The notes: a model not told the origin generated them from the letters alone. DNA of 64,000 nt from Lentibacillus jeotgali (GCF_000224785.1 NZ_AGAV01000017.1:22011-86010); one strand, 5' to 3'. Counted from the stretch's first letter, positions 8,095-17,784 are shown. Translations and numbers: made by a program.

Positions 8095-10308
8095 ATGACA
8101 CATGTAAATAAAGCGTTTATACCGTTCATTATCATTCTGTCATTCCTCTTAACCCTAGGTCCATTTAGTGTGGCTGCTGAGAGCGGTACAAAAACTTTAG
8201 ACGCTCCGGAAGAAACATTAACGACAGGGTTTGAGGACCGGAATGGTGACGGATGGACGACGCTTGAGGAGGAAGCGGCATTTTTGGAAGACCTGACGGA
8301 AATGTCCGAACGGGTTTCCTACACCCAGGTCGGGACATCGGTTGAAGGGCGCCCGATTCGCTTAGTGCGGGTAGGCTCCCCGGAGCCGCCGTCTGATGAA
8401 GAAATTGCGGAGGGAAACAGTATTTTGATCATGGGAACGCCGCACGGAAATGAGCCTGCAGGACGTGAGATGACACTGGAATTGATGAGGGATTTGGCAT
8501 TTACAGAGAATGAGGAAATGATAGAGCAATTGCAAGATGCGACAGTATTGTTTGTCCCAACACCAAATCCGGACGGAAGAGCTGCGAATACACGCGGGAA
8601 TGCCTGGGGTGTTGATAACAACCGTGATCACCTCAATTTGGATACACCGGAAATGCAAACGGTTGCGGGGATTTTGGATAAATTTCAGCCCGATATAACG
8701 ATGGATGCTCATGAGCGGCCAAGCGCAACAGGAAACCCGGATATGGAGATGCTCTGGCCACGTAATCTTAATGTGGATGAGGAATTGCGTGCGCTGAATA
8801 AAGAGCTGGTCCAGGATTATATGATCCCGGATGTTGAAGAAGCTGGTTTCTCAACCGGATTGTATGGATCCCCTGGAGGCGCTGGCGGCGGAGATGAACG
8901 GATTTTGCGCAATATGCTGGGGCTTCGGAATGGCATTGGAATTTTAACGGAGAGTGCCGGCAGTCAGGAACCACTGGAAAGGGTGGAAATGCAAAGGGAA
9001 GCAGCTGATTCGGTACTTCGATTCTATCGGGAGCGGTTTGATGATGTCACTGAAGTTGTCAATGAAGCGCCAGAGCGTCAGGCAGAAGCAGGGGCCGATC
9101 CATCAGACCCATTCTATCTCGATGGCGCAGATAACTGGGATCCGACGATTGTGCTCGATCCAAAAGCATGCGGCTATCTTATCAACAGTTCTCAGGCAGA
9201 CGAAGTAAGCAAGCATACTGACTTGTTTTCACTGCAGACAGAACAAGTCAGTGAACACGGCGTATTTGTTACGATGAACCAACCTATGATGACAGTGGTT
9301 CCGTTCTTGCTTGATGAACGAGCGAACTATAACGAAGTGAACGGATTGCCGCTGGACAATTGTTCAAATCCGGGAGAAGTTGAACCGCCGCTGGGAGCAC
9401 CAAGTTTGGCAAATTTAGAGATTCTCGCTGACCGCTTTGAAGAAGACGAGGAATTTGCAAATGATGGAGCTGCTCGTGCTGTAGAGGTTCACTTGGCTGC
9501 AATCAGCCGATTTGAAGAACAGGGCAGAGCAGAAAAGGTTGTTAAGCATCTGGAAAATTTACTGGATTTACTGCAGCATCAAAAGGATAATGAACTGCTC
9601 ACCGAAGATGCTTATAACCTGATTGAACCACAGGCTGACAGTTACATGAAAGACCTGCAGTATGCCTTTTATCAAGGGTTTACCTGGGACAATGGCGACA
9701 GCTGGGATTCATCGGATTTTGTGGATCTGCATACCTGGCCATCGAATCCGGATGGTGCCACATACACGATTCAGGACAACACCGGGCAGGTTGAGCTCGA
9801 TAACCGTCTGCAGGAGAACGGCAGTGCTTTCGGTCGTATGACGCCTGATATGGAAGAAACAGAGAACAGTGAGATGCTGGTTCGTTTCAAGGCTGATGAG
9901 ACAGGCAATGATCAGCGGCTTCGGTTGTGGCTGCAGTCTGATACATTTACAACAGGCAGTTCAATGCCAGTGAACGGCTTAGGTGTTGAATTAAACCTCA
10001 ACACGGATGAATTGATTCTTAGAGGCAGATATGACAGCAGCTCCACTTATTTTGATCGTATGAATGCGAATATGTCAGATGAATGGCATTGGGTACGGTT
10101 ACGTAAACAGGGTGATGAGCTGATGGTGCGCCTCTGGCAAGATGATCAAGAAGAACCCGAAGAATGGGATATGGTGCACGCACTCTCTTCGGATGAACAA
10201 TTGGAAAATGAAACGGGTAAAGCGCTGATGAGTGTTATTAATTTTGATTCTGACAGCAGCAACATTTTTAACTTTGATGAAGTGATTGTGAATGATTTGG
10301 ATCAGTAA
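8095..10308 (+). CDS. Secreted M14-family zinc carboxypeptidase with FIMAH-like and LamG-like domains
   Basis: A 737-residue exported peptidase starting at ATG 8095 after GAGGAGG. A signal peptide spans about residues 1-28. The M14 fold shows the zinc ligands H-G-N-E (His117, Glu120) and DAHE (His206), substrate-binding NPDGR and NNRDHLNLD, and the catalytic Glu in TESAG (about 286), so it should be active. A FIMAH-like domain occupies about residues 436-522 (VHLAAISRFEE, KHLENLLDLLQHQ), here internal rather than terminal. It is followed by a beta-rich region of about 210 residues with Trp-rich, Asp-rich strands resembling a LamG/concanavalin-type binding domain. Two adjacent non-catalytic modules suggest attachment to cell wall or polysaccharide. 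Confidence 0.85.
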   Translation: MTHVNKAFIPFIIILSFLLTLGPFSVAAESGTKTLDAPEETLTTGFEDRNGDGWTTLEEEAAFLEDLTEMSERVSYTQVGTSVEGRPIRLVRVGSPEPPSDEEIAEGNSILIMGTPHGNEPAGREMTLELMRDLAFTENEEMIEQLQDATVLFVPTPNPDGRAANTRGNAWGVDNNRDHLNLDTPEMQTVAGILDKFQPDITMDAHERPSATGNPDMEMLWPRNLNVDEELRALNKELVQDYMIPDVEEAGFSTGLYGSPGGAGGGDERILRNMLGLRNGIGILTESAGSQEPLERVEMQREAADSVLRFYRERFDDVTEVVNEAPERQAEAGADPSDPFYLDGADNWDPTIVLDPKACGYLINSSQADEVSKHTDLFSLQTEQVSEHGVFVTMNQPMMTVVPFLLDERANYNEVNGLPLDNCSNPGEVEPPLGAPSLANLEILADRFEEDEEFANDGAARAVEVHLAAISRFEEQGRAEKVVKHLENLLDLLQHQKDNELLTEDAYNLIEPQADSYMKDLQYAFYQGFTWDNGDSWDSSDFVDLHTWPSNPDGATYTIQDNTGQVELDNRLQENGSAFGRMTPDMEETENSEMLVRFKADETGNDQRLRLWLQSDTFTTGSSMPVNGLGVELNLNTDELILRGRYDSSSTYFDRMNANMSDEWHWVRLRKQGDELMVRLWQDDQEEPEEWDMVHALSSDEQLENETGKALMSVINFDSDSSNIFNFDEVIVNDLDQ

Positions 10309-10330
10309 ATTGAAAATGTGTTCGAATGAT

Positions 10331-10370
10331 GAGGAATGCTCCTTTGATCAGGGGCATTCCTCAAGTTTTA
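10331..10370 (+). terminator. Terminator of the M14 peptidase gene
   Basis: GAGGAATGC pairs with GCATTCCTC, with a few inner pairs, followed by AAGTTTTATT. It is 22 bases after the stop. Confidence 0.75.
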
Positions 10371-10432
10371 TTATTTAAGAGTACCAGGATCGTCAGACAC
10401 CACGTCCGGGCATCATGGTGCAGCAGTTGGTA

Positions 10433-10481
10433 ATCGATCGGGAAACAGGTAAAATCGATCGAACAATCACTAAATCAATCG
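10433..10481. repeat. Three ATCGATCG-type cores at 20-21 bp spacing
   Basis: ATCGATCG at 10433 and 10454 and ATCAATCG at 10474. The spacing matches the 21-bp arrays although the core differs and is palindromic. It lies in a 500-base gap between the peptidase and nanE that otherwise holds only a hairpin and the nanE promoter. Confidence 0.6.
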
Positions 10482-10571
10482 TACGGAGTGCCTCAAATAT
10501 CTGTCAGCGCCGCCAACTCACTTTGAATAAGGGTAGCTCGTCCGAAGTTCCAATTCCCCTTAAATGCTGTT

Positions 10572-10595
10572 GATTTTCGGCCGTTGCCGAAAATC
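10572..10595 (+). repeat. Conserved tetraloop hairpin (GATTTTCGGC family)
   Basis: GATTTTCGGC, loop CGTT, GCCGAAAATC, followed by TTTCTATTA. It is a ten-pair stem of the hairpin family that accompanies the 21-bp arrays further right; here there is no array beside it. Confidence 0.75.
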
Positions 10596-10723
10596 TTTCT
10601 ATTAAAGAGCCCTACTATAATCGCTCCCAAACTGGTATAGATTTTTCAACCTGTATGGCTAACTGTAGCCCCTGTGTAATAGGGGGGTGTTTTGATTATC
10701 AATTATCATAAATAATATACATA

Positions 10724-10775
10724 TTGACAATAACAAGTCACATCTGATACATTACAACCAATGAAATCGTTTTAA
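10724..10775 (+). promoter_or_regulatory. Putative nanE promoter with cre-like site
   Basis: TTGACA at 10724 and a weak GATACA at 10746 with 16-base spacing suggest a sigma-A promoter. TGAAATCGTTTTAA at 10762 matches the cre consensus except at one position and sits just after the expected start, where CcpA would repress. The same arrangement precedes the sialate transporter. Confidence 0.5.
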
Positions 10776-10805
10776 AAGCTATAGGAATCAGTAAGGGGAC
10801 TATTT

Positions 10806-11516
10806 ATGGACATACTGGAGAAACTCAGGCAGAAATTGATTGTGTCTTGTCAGGCGTTGGAGGATGAGCCGCTTCACAGCCCTTATATTATGTCGAAAAT
10901 GGCTTTGGCCGCGAAACAGGGTGGTGCCTCCGGTATTCGGGCCAATACCGTCCAGGACATACAGGCGATCAAAACAGAAGTGGATCTCCCTATTATTGGT
11001 ATCATCAAAAAGGATTTCACCAATAGCGGTGTTTTCATTACGCCGACGATGCATGAAGTTGATGAACTTTATCGGGAAGGTGTGGATATCATCGCGTTTG
11101 ATGCCACTGGGCAGGAAAGGCCCGATGGCAAAAGCTTCAGGGAATTCTTCTCCAACATTAAGACTAAGTATCCGGATCAGCTGTTTATGGCGGATATTTC
11201 CACATTGGAGGAAGGAATCAATGCTGAAAAAATGGGCGTCGATATCGTTGCTTCAACGCTCGCAGGGTATACGCCTTATTCAAAAGATACAGTGCCGATG
11301 AATCTGTTAACGGAACTTATTGAACATTTGTCGGTCCCGGTGATTGCAGAAGGTAATTTCGATTCACCGGATAAAGTGAAAAAGGCATTGCAGCTGGGTG
11401 CTCATGCCGTGGTCGTTGGGAGTGCTATCACACGTCCGCAAATCATTACGGAGAAGTTCAGTCAGGCCGTACTGGATTTTAACAACAATTCAACAGATAG
11501 AAAGGTGATAGAATGA
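10806..11516 (+). CDS. nanE: N-acetylmannosamine-6-phosphate 2-epimerase
   Basis: A 236-residue cytoplasmic TIM-barrel enzyme converting ManNAc-6-P to GlcNAc-6-P, the third step of sialic acid breakdown. The opening [24 protein letters not shown] with the catalytic Lys, [10 protein letters not shown] and the phosphate-binding end VIAEGNF then [11 protein letters not shown] are typical of NanE, and the length is normal. The ATG follows AAGGGGAC. It overlaps nanA by four bases, so the two are cotranscribed. Confidence 0.95.
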   Translation: MDILEKLRQKLIVSCQALEDEPLHSPYIMSKMALAAKQGGASGIRANTVQDIQAIKTEVDLPIIGIIKKDFTNSGVFITPTMHEVDELYREGVDIIAFDATGQERPDGKSFREFFSNIKTKYPDQLFMADISTLEEGINAEKMGVDIVASTLAGYTPYSKDTVPMNLLTELIEHLSVPVIAEGNFDSPDKVKKALQLGAHAVVVGSAITRPQIITEKFSQAVLDFNNNSTDRKVIE

Positions 11517-12379
11517 GAGGTTTATATACAGCATTAATGTGTTCGTTTGATGAAAATGGCAATGTGAATGAAAAAGGCTTGCGGGAGATTGTCAGGCACA
11601 ACATTGATGTACAGCAAGTCGATGGGTTGTATGTGAACGGCAGCACCGGGGAAAACTTCCTCATTTCCAAAGAACAGAAGAAGCAGATTTTTGACATTGT
11701 TAAGAATGAAGCAGGGGATGACGTAAAGCTTATCGCTCAAGTGGGTGCTCTCAACCTGGATGAGGCTGTGGAACTCGCAAAATACGCAACAGAACTAGGC
11801 TATAATGCCATTTCTGCCGTGACACCGTTTTACTACAAGTTTGACTTTGACGAAATAAAAGACTATTACAATACGATTCTGGATAATGTTGATAATGATT
11901 TGATCATTTATTCCATACCAGCTTTGACAGGCGTTAACATGAATCTCGAACAGTTTGGTGAACTCTTTAAAAATGACAAAGTGATTGGTGTGAAATTTAC
12001 AGCACCGGATTTCTTTTTGCTGGAACGAATCAGACATGCGTTTCCGGATAAGTTAATTTATTCTGGTTTTGATGAGATGCTGCTGTCGGCAAGTGTGTTA
12101 AATGTCGATGGGGCGATTGGCAGTACATTTAACGTTAACGGCCGGCGAGCGAGACAAATCTTTGAACTTGCCCAGAATGGTCAGATTGATGAAGCACGCA
12201 AAATACAAAAAGTGACCAACGATCTGATTGCAGAGATTTTAGACAATGGCCTTTATCCAACAATTAAGGGGATATTGAAACATAAAGGCGTTGATGCAGG
12301 CTATTGCCGCAAGCCATTGAAATCACTCGATCAGGAAGGTGTAACAAGGGCTCAAGAGATTGCTGAAAAACACTTGTGA
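11513..12379 (+). CDS. nanA: N-acetylneuraminate lyase
   Basis: A 288-residue class I aldolase splitting Neu5Ac into ManNAc and pyruvate. NGSTGENFL (pyruvate carboxylate binding), Y-S-I-P with the catalytic Tyr and [10 protein letters not shown] with the Schiff-base Lys are all present. The ATG overlaps the nanE stop as ATGA. With nanK, nanE and the transporter downstream it completes the route from sialic acid to GlcNAc-6-P; no nagA or nagB is in the window. Confidence 0.95.
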   Translation: MRGLYTALMCSFDENGNVNEKGLREIVRHNIDVQQVDGLYVNGSTGENFLISKEQKKQIFDIVKNEAGDDVKLIAQVGALNLDEAVELAKYATELGYNAISAVTPFYYKFDFDEIKDYYNTILDNVDNDLIIYSIPALTGVNMNLEQFGELFKNDKVIGVKFTAPDFFLLERIRHAFPDKLIYSGFDEMLLSASVLNVDGAIGSTFNVNGRRARQIFELAQNGQIDEARKIQKVTNDLIAEILDNGLYPTIKGILKHKGVDAGYCRKPLKSLDQEGVTRAQEIAEKHL

Positions 12380-12396
12380 TGTTAAACCCGCCCTTA

Positions 12397-12443
12397 ACAG
12401 GCAGCAAACCCCATTATTTAAAAAACGTGGGTGGGCTGCCTGT
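12397..12443. terminator. Inverted repeat after nanA, possible terminator
   Basis: ACAGGCAGC and GCTGCCTGT are separated by about 28 bases. There is no good T-tract, so termination is uncertain. It does separate nanEA from the next promoter. Confidence 0.4.
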
Positions 12444-12532
12444 ATAAATCTTCAACAGTGGGAAAAGTACTTCACTAAATATTATTTCACTTTTTGTTAA
12501 AATGATAGTTGTAAGTCATATTATAAAATATA

Positions 12533-12587
12533 TTGACAATAAATTTTCACAATGTTATCTTTTAGTCAAACATTGAAAACGCTTAAG
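12533..12587 (+). promoter_or_regulatory. Promoter and cre-like site of the sialate transporter operon
   Basis: TTGACA at 12533 and TATCTT at 12556 with a 17-base spacer make a good sigma-A promoter. TGAAAACGCTTAAG at 12574 resembles cre and lies just past the expected start, consistent with CcpA repression. GACTTAATAAAGTC at 12594 is a partial dyad that could bind the RpiR-type regulator encoded downstream. Confidence 0.6.
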
Positions 12588-12629
12588 ATGACGACTTAAT
12601 AAAGTCAATAAATTGGGAGGGAGAATCAT

Positions 12630-14165
12630 ATGACAGGTAATTTCGCGATGATTGATTATATTATCCTAATTGGCTATTTATTGTTTATACTCTATATTGG
12701 CATGGCCGTCGCCAAAAGGGGTATGAAAGGAAAAGAGTTTTTTAAGGGTGACGGGAAAATCCCATGGTGGGTGACATCTGTCAGCTTGTTTGCGACAATG
12801 TTAAGTCCGATCTCGTTCTTATCACTTGCCGGAAATTCGTATTCGGATTCATGGCAATTATGGGTGGCTCAATTGGGACTGTTCATTTCAGTGCCTGTAG
12901 CTATTATCTTTTTCTTGCCGGTATATCGTAATTTGAATTTGGATACGGCGTATGAGTATTTGGAGCGACGGTTCGATAAAAATATGCGGCTCTTGGCAAG
13001 TGTTCTGTTTATCATTTATCAAATAGGCAGAATGTCGATTATTATGTATCTGCCATCGATTGCCCTTTCTGCGGTGACGGGAATCAATGCTGTATTCATC
13101 ATTCTGTTTATGGGTGTCATCGCAACAATTTATTCATCTGTCGGAGGCATCAAATCCGTACTCTGGACAGATTTTATTCAAGGTGTTGTATTGATCGGCG
13201 GCGGAATTTTCGCCTTCATCGTTCTAATCTTTTCAATTGAAGGCGGTCTGCCTGCCATATTCGATACAGGTCTTGAAAATAATAAATTTTTAAGTGAGGA
13301 AGTATTTTTTGATCCAAATCTTGTGAATGATAGTCTGTTCATTATCTTTTTGGGTGCTGGTTTATCGACTGCGTTTTCGTATATATCAAGCCAGGATATG
13401 GTGCAGCGTTATTTAACGACAAATGATTTGAAACAGATGAATAAAATGACGATCGGTAATGGCATTCTGTCACTTGGTACAGCGACGTTGTTCTTCTTTA
13501 TCGGAACGGCTCTGTACGTCTTCTACACCCAGCAAATGGGCAGTAATATCCCAAGCGGTAATTCCGACTTGATTTTTGCAAACTTTATCGTCAGCCAGCT
13601 ACCAGCCGGTATCTCAGGGCTCCTGATTGCGGGGCTGTTTGCAGCTGGACAATCAACGCTTTCAACCGGTCTGAATAGTGTGGCAACAAGCTGGACGCTC
13701 GATATTCAAAGGGTCTTGAAGCCTGATTTAAGTGATGAAAGAAGTACAAGGATAGCCAAATTTGTATCCACAGTCGTCGGCATATTCTCAATAGTATTTG
13801 CGACTGTCCTTGCCTATTCTGATATCAGCTCTGCCTATGAATGGTTCAATGGACTGATGGGACTTGTTCTTGGTATTGTCGGTGGTACATTTACACTGGG
13901 TGTTATGACTAGAAAAGCAAATTCTAAAGGTGCTATGGTTGGATTTATTATAACGTCAATCATTGCAATCTATGTATCTTATTTTACGGACATTTCACTA
14001 TGGGCTTATTCCATCATCAATCTGGTGAATTCCCTTGTGTTCGGATATGTGTTTAGCTTAATTTTCAGTGGTAGAAGTAAGGCAGAAGATGAGAATTTGG
14101 AACTTACCTTTTATGACCGGAAAACAGAATTAAATGGTTATAAAGATGATTCTTATGTTCAGTAA
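12630..14165 (+). CDS. Sodium:solute symporter (SSS family), probable sialic acid transporter
   Basis: A 511-residue membrane protein with about 13 hydrophobic helices and a short charged C-terminus. Start ATG 12630 lies after GGGAGGGAGAATCAT. The first helix IILIGYLLFILYIGMAVA, the segment SVSLFATMLSPISFLSLAGN and SSVGGIKSVLWTDFIQG are SSS-family features (sodium-coupled LeuT fold). The family includes sialate transporters of the NanT/SiaT type, and the position between nanA and nanK makes Neu5Ac (or a derivative) the likely substrate; this rests on context. Confidence 0.85.
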   Translation: MTGNFAMIDYIILIGYLLFILYIGMAVAKRGMKGKEFFKGDGKIPWWVTSVSLFATMLSPISFLSLAGNSYSDSWQLWVAQLGLFISVPVAIIFFLPVYRNLNLDTAYEYLERRFDKNMRLLASVLFIIYQIGRMSIIMYLPSIALSAVTGINAVFIILFMGVIATIYSSVGGIKSVLWTDFIQGVVLIGGGIFAFIVLIFSIEGGLPAIFDTGLENNKFLSEEVFFDPNLVNDSLFIIFLGAGLSTAFSYISSQDMVQRYLTTNDLKQMNKMTIGNGILSLGTATLFFFIGTALYVFYTQQMGSNIPSGNSDLIFANFIVSQLPAGISGLLIAGLFAAGQSTLSTGLNSVATSWTLDIQRVLKPDLSDERSTRIAKFVSTVVGIFSIVFATVLAYSDISSAYEWFNGLMGLVLGIVGGTFTLGVMTRKANSKGAMVGFIITSIIAIYVSYFTDISLWAYSIINLVNSLVFGYVFSLIFSGRSKAEDENLELTFYDRKTELNGYKDDSYVQ

Positions 14166-14183
14166 GCTATATTAGGTGGGATT

Positions 14184-15866
14184 GTGTTGGAAATCAGCAG
14201 AAGAATCACAACTGAGGTTCTGGTGGTTGGAAGCGGGCTTTCAGGGATTAAAGCAACGAAAGAATTGGCAAGCATGAATCGTGATGTTTTAATGGTAACG
14301 AAGACGAAGCTGGCGTCAGGTTCCAGCTTCTATCCCTTAAAAGCTTCTTTGGGCACACAGGTAACGAAGAATGAAGATGACAGACGCGTTTTCCTAGAAG
14401 ATATAGAAGACCTGAGTCGTGGAATGCACAATCAGGATCTTGCTGAAGTCTATGTGAACGATATTCCTGAACGTGTGAAGGAATACAAGGATATAGGTGT
14501 TCAGGCGAAAAAGCTGGAAGGCGAAAGGAAAGCCTGTTTTGCCAATCATGCCCGGGATATTTATCTGCTGAGTGATTGGGATCAAATCCGGGAAAATGTT
14601 AAGGCAATATTTAATCAATACGATAATCTAGACGTGATGCAGAAAACGGTTGTTGTCTCCTTAATAAAAAAGGAAAATCAAATCGCGGGGGCAATTCTGC
14701 TGGATGATCATAATGAATTTGTACTGATTGAATGCCAAGCAGTGATATTGGCATCAGGTGGCTTTGGCAGTATCTATAAGCACAATCTGAATCCTGCCGA
14801 TGTAGATGGTTCCGGGCATATGTTAGCACTGGAAGCAGGTGCAAGTTTAGTGAACATGGAATTTATCCAATTTATCCCCGGCATCACGACGCCACGGTAT
14901 AAAACACTTTTCGGCGAGCACACCCTGATGTATTGCCGGGATATCATTGATAACCATGGGGAAAGCTTGCTTAAACCGCATCTGCCAGAAGACGTTTCGA
15001 TAAAAGAATGCCTGGAAATCAGAAGTACACACGGCCCTTTTACCCATTCACTTGAATCCAAGTATTTTGATATTGCCATGATGGAGAATATTATTAAAAC
15101 CAAGGACGAAAATGGCTTTACATTGCTGTACGAAGATGAACTTTATGATAATGAGGAAGAATTTTATAAGGTTTATCTGGATTGGCTAAAAGAGAAAAAT
15201 GTCCATTTAACAGAACAGGAAGTTAAGATTGCCCCGTTTGCTCATGCCAGCAATGGTGGTGTATTCATTGATGAAAATGGAAGAACGGGTATCGCCGGCC
15301 TTTATGCCATTGGAGAGCTTTCTTCCAACATAGAAGGGGCGAATCGTCTAGGCGGTAATTCCACTGGTGCCTGCATGGTGTTTGGGAAAAGGTCGGCGCT
15401 TGATTGTGATCAGTACTTGCAATCGGCGAATGCTTATAAAATAAGTGAAGCAGAAGGGGACGAACATTTAGCACGCTTATCTAAGTCGATTGATTCAGGT
15501 TCATCTGCTGATAATAAACTCTCAGCAAATAAGATGATCGATCAGATTAAAGAAATCATGTGGTATCATGGGAATGTCGTCCGCTCTGATGAACGGCTGG
15601 AAGAGGCATTGAAGCAAATAAGCGAACTTGAAACAGGATTCATGTTTACAGATCTTCTTGATCACAAACAATCACGAAAACTTGCCATCAAGGGAAGGAA
15701 CTTTATAAAAATGGCCCGAATTCTGCTTCGATCAATGCAAGAAAGAAAAGAAAGCCGGGGAGCCCATTACAGGGAGGATTACCCTGCAGAGGATTCGTCA
15801 TATGACAAGCGGCTATTTATTTCAAAAAAGAATGAAACAGCTTCATTTACATTTTTAGATCAATGA
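14184..15866 (+). CDS. FAD-dependent oxidoreductase of the fumarate reductase/L-aspartate oxidase flavoprotein type
   Basis: A 560-residue soluble flavoprotein. The start is GTG 14184 or TTG 14187 after AGGTGGG. VVGSGLSGIKA near the N-terminus is the dinucleotide-binding motif; ILASGGFGSIYKHNLN then DVDGSGHMLALEAGA, and GLYAIGELSSN followed by GANRLGGNSTGACMVFG, are the FAD-binding segments of this superfamily. No signal peptide or heme-type domain is seen. It lies 18 bases after the transporter, and a terminator separates it from nanK. No such enzyme belongs to the standard sialic acid route, so it may oxidise a sialic acid variant or derived sugar acid. That is a guess; the substrate is unknown. 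Confidence 0.75.
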   Translation: MLEISRRITTEVLVVGSGLSGIKATKELASMNRDVLMVTKTKLASGSSFYPLKASLGTQVTKNEDDRRVFLEDIEDLSRGMHNQDLAEVYVNDIPERVKEYKDIGVQAKKLEGERKACFANHARDIYLLSDWDQIRENVKAIFNQYDNLDVMQKTVVVSLIKKENQIAGAILLDDHNEFVLIECQAVILASGGFGSIYKHNLNPADVDGSGHMLALEAGASLVNMEFIQFIPGITTPRYKTLFGEHTLMYCRDIIDNHGESLLKPHLPEDVSIKECLEIRSTHGPFTHSLESKYFDIAMMENIIKTKDENGFTLLYEDELYDNEEEFYKVYLDWLKEKNVHLTEQEVKIAPFAHASNGGVFIDENGRTGIAGLYAIGELSSNIEGANRLGGNSTGACMVFGKRSALDCDQYLQSANAYKISEAEGDEHLARLSKSIDSGSSADNKLSANKMIDQIKEIMWYHGNVVRSDERLEEALKQISELETGFMFTDLLDHKQSRKLAIKGRNFIKMARILLRSMQERKESRGAHYREDYPAEDSSYDKRLFISKKNETASFTFLDQ

Positions 15867-15877
15867 AAATCAGTTTA

Positions 15878-15909
15878 GAGAAAAACCTGACCGTGGTTTT
15901 TCTCTTTTT
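15878..15909 (+). terminator. Terminator between the flavoprotein gene and nanK
   Basis: GAGAAAAACC and GGTTTTTCTC form a ten-pair stem followed by TTTTTA. It ends 20 bases before nanK, so nanK is either expressed by read-through or from its own promoter. Confidence 0.75.
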
Positions 15910-15928
15910 ATAGCAAAGGAGACTGCTT

Positions 15929-16837
15929 ATGTTAATTGCTGTTTTTGATATCGGCGGGACGTCTATAAAATATGGTGTTGTCGACGAAGCTGGCAGTATT
16001 TTAATGGATGATTCGTTTCCATCACAGGCGCACCTAGGAGGAGAGGCCATAATAAAAAACGTCATTGCCAAAAGCAGGGAACTGCAACATGAATGGAATT
16101 TGGATGGTATCGCCATCAGTTCCGCGGGACAGATCGACAACCAGGAAGGTGTCGTTGTTCATGCTACCGGCAATATCCCTGGATACACGGGTGTCCAGAT
16201 TAAAAAAACAATACAGGATGCCACAGGGTTAAACGTAACTGCGGAAAACGATGTGAACTGTACGGCATTGGGAGAATACTGGAAAGGTGCAGCAATGGGC
16301 GCGGAAGATTTTCTCTGTGTCACCATCGGAACCGGTATCGGCGGTGCGATTTTTACAGACGGAAAATTATCAACCGGATCACGTTTCTCGGCCGGAGAAA
16401 TCGGCCACATCAATTTATACCCCGGCGGAAAGGCATGCACGTGCGGTGATAGCGGCTGTCTTGAACAATACGCATCAAGCTCTGCACTCCAGGAGATGAT
16501 TTTTGAAACATTAGGGTATAAAATGGAATTGAAAGAATTCTTTGATAGACTGCGCGCAGGTGACGAAAAATGCACGTGGCTATATAATCGGTGGATTGAT
16601 GATTTGACGACAGGTCTGAAATCTATCGTGCATATTTTAAATCCGGAATTGATAGTCATTGGCGGCGGGATATCGGCACAGGGTGATTTTCTGTTGAACC
16701 CTATAAAGAAATCGCTGTCGTCAAAAATCATGCCGAACCACGCAGCGAGTTTGGACATCAGGATAGCCCAACATGCCAATCAAGCTAATCTGCTGGGAGC
16801 GGCTAAACATTTTATTGACTGTGGCGGAGGAGAGTGA
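15929..16837 (+). CDS. nanK: N-acetylmannosamine kinase (ROK family)
   Basis: A 302-residue sugar kinase. FDIGGTSIKYG is the N-terminal phosphate loop, TIGTGIGGA the second phosphate motif, GEIGHINLYPGG the ROK signature with the catalytic region, and CTCGDSGCLEQYAS the ROK zinc-binding cysteine motif. It starts at ATG 15929 after AAAGGAG. ROK kinases act on several sugars; the position among nan genes makes ManNAc the likely substrate, giving ManNAc-6-P for NanE. Confidence 0.88.
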   Translation: MLIAVFDIGGTSIKYGVVDEAGSILMDDSFPSQAHLGGEAIIKNVIAKSRELQHEWNLDGIAISSAGQIDNQEGVVVHATGNIPGYTGVQIKKTIQDATGLNVTAENDVNCTALGEYWKGAAMGAEDFLCVTIGTGIGGAIFTDGKLSTGSRFSAGEIGHINLYPGGKACTCGDSGCLEQYASSSALQEMIFETLGYKMELKEFFDRLRAGDEKCTWLYNRWIDDLTTGLKSIVHILNPELIVIGGGISAQGDFLLNPIKKSLSSKIMPNHAASLDIRIAQHANQANLLGAAKHFIDCGGGE

Positions 16838-16841
16838 TGAT

Positions 16842-17681
16842 GTGGCTAAAAATCAGCTAAATGGTATCAAACCATCAATTACGATGGAGCAGCATAAACA
16901 CAGCTTTACAAAATCCGAGAAAAAAATATATCACTATATTCAGTCCAACAGCCAGCAGGTTCTGTATCATTCATTAACCGAATTATCGGAGGCAAGCGGT
17001 GTGGCTGAAGCGACTGTTCTTCGTTTTTTCCGTAAATTAGGTTTTAAAGGGTTTCAAGACTTTAAATTTCTCTTTGCCCAGGAAGTGACAGTGAATGACG
17101 ATGATGATCATGACGAAACTTACGCAGATAAAATTAAAGACAATATGTTGCAGGCCATCGGAAATTCTCATGAAATTATTGATTATGATGAACTACAGAA
17201 ATGTGTTGACGCGATTGATGCTTCAAGTGATGTCGTTTTATTTGGTGTGGGTTCCTCAGCCATTGCGGCACTGGACATGCAAAACCGGCTCATGCGAATC
17301 GGTAAACATGTGAGCGCTGTGACCGATCCCCATTTCCAATTTATGCGCGCTTCCTCGATGGATAAGGATACAGTAGTCATTGCTGTCAGCCTCACCGGCA
17401 GTACAAAAGACATCGTGGATTCAGTCGAAATTGCCAAGCAGCAAAACGCGACCGTTATCGCTTTAACGAATTATATCAAATCACCGCTAACACAATATGC
17501 CGATCATGTCCTGCTTTCATCTGCAAAAGAAAGCCCATTAGACAGCGGATCACTTGTGGCTAAAGTGTCGCAATTATTTCTGATTGATCTTATTTGCACA
17601 GGGCTCACCATCAAAAATTACGAAAATGCCGAGAAAGTCAAAATGGGAATAAGCAAGAATACGGCTGGGAAGTTGTATTGA
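16842..17681 (+). CDS. RpiR/MurR-type transcriptional regulator with SIS domain, probable nan regulator
   Basis: A 279-residue cytoplasmic DNA-binding protein. GTG 16842 is chosen as start because GGAGGAGA lies nine bases upstream; the longer frame would run into nanK. The N-terminal helix-turn-helix contains LSEASGVAEATVLRFFRKLG, typical of RpiR. The C-terminal half is a sugar-isomerase (SIS) domain with LFGVGSSAIAALDM and AVSLTGSTKDIVD, which binds a phosphosugar such as ManNAc-6-P or GlcNAc-6-P. It follows nanK directly, so control of the nan genes is likely. Confidence 0.85.
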   Translation: MAKNQLNGIKPSITMEQHKHSFTKSEKKIYHYIQSNSQQVLYHSLTELSEASGVAEATVLRFFRKLGFKGFQDFKFLFAQEVTVNDDDDHDETYADKIKDNMLQAIGNSHEIIDYDELQKCVDAIDASSDVVLFGVGSSAIAALDMQNRLMRIGKHVSAVTDPHFQFMRASSMDKDTVVIAVSLTGSTKDIVDSVEIAKQQNATVIALTNYIKSPLTQYADHVLLSSAKESPLDSGSLVAKVSQLFLIDLICTGLTIKNYENAEKVKMGISKNTAGKLY

Positions 17682-17757
17682 TTTGGTGAGGGAGTTTGTA
17701 ATGCTGATTAACTGTTTAGCTCAATGCGGAAAGCGTGAGCGGTCACAAGAAAAGGGA

Positions 17758-17784
17758 GATCGAGCGGAACGGAAAAACGATCGA
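17758..17784. repeat. Two GATCGA cores 21 bp apart
   Basis: GATCGA at 17758 and 17779, each followed by a G-rich or A-rich stretch. The spacing equals that of the large arrays. It lies in the gap after the nan regulator. Confidence 0.5.

Noticed and set aside
16159..16779. 206-codon frame opposite nanK
   Set aside because: It mirrors the nanK coding frame on the other strand; nanK has clear ROK motifs and a ribosome site.
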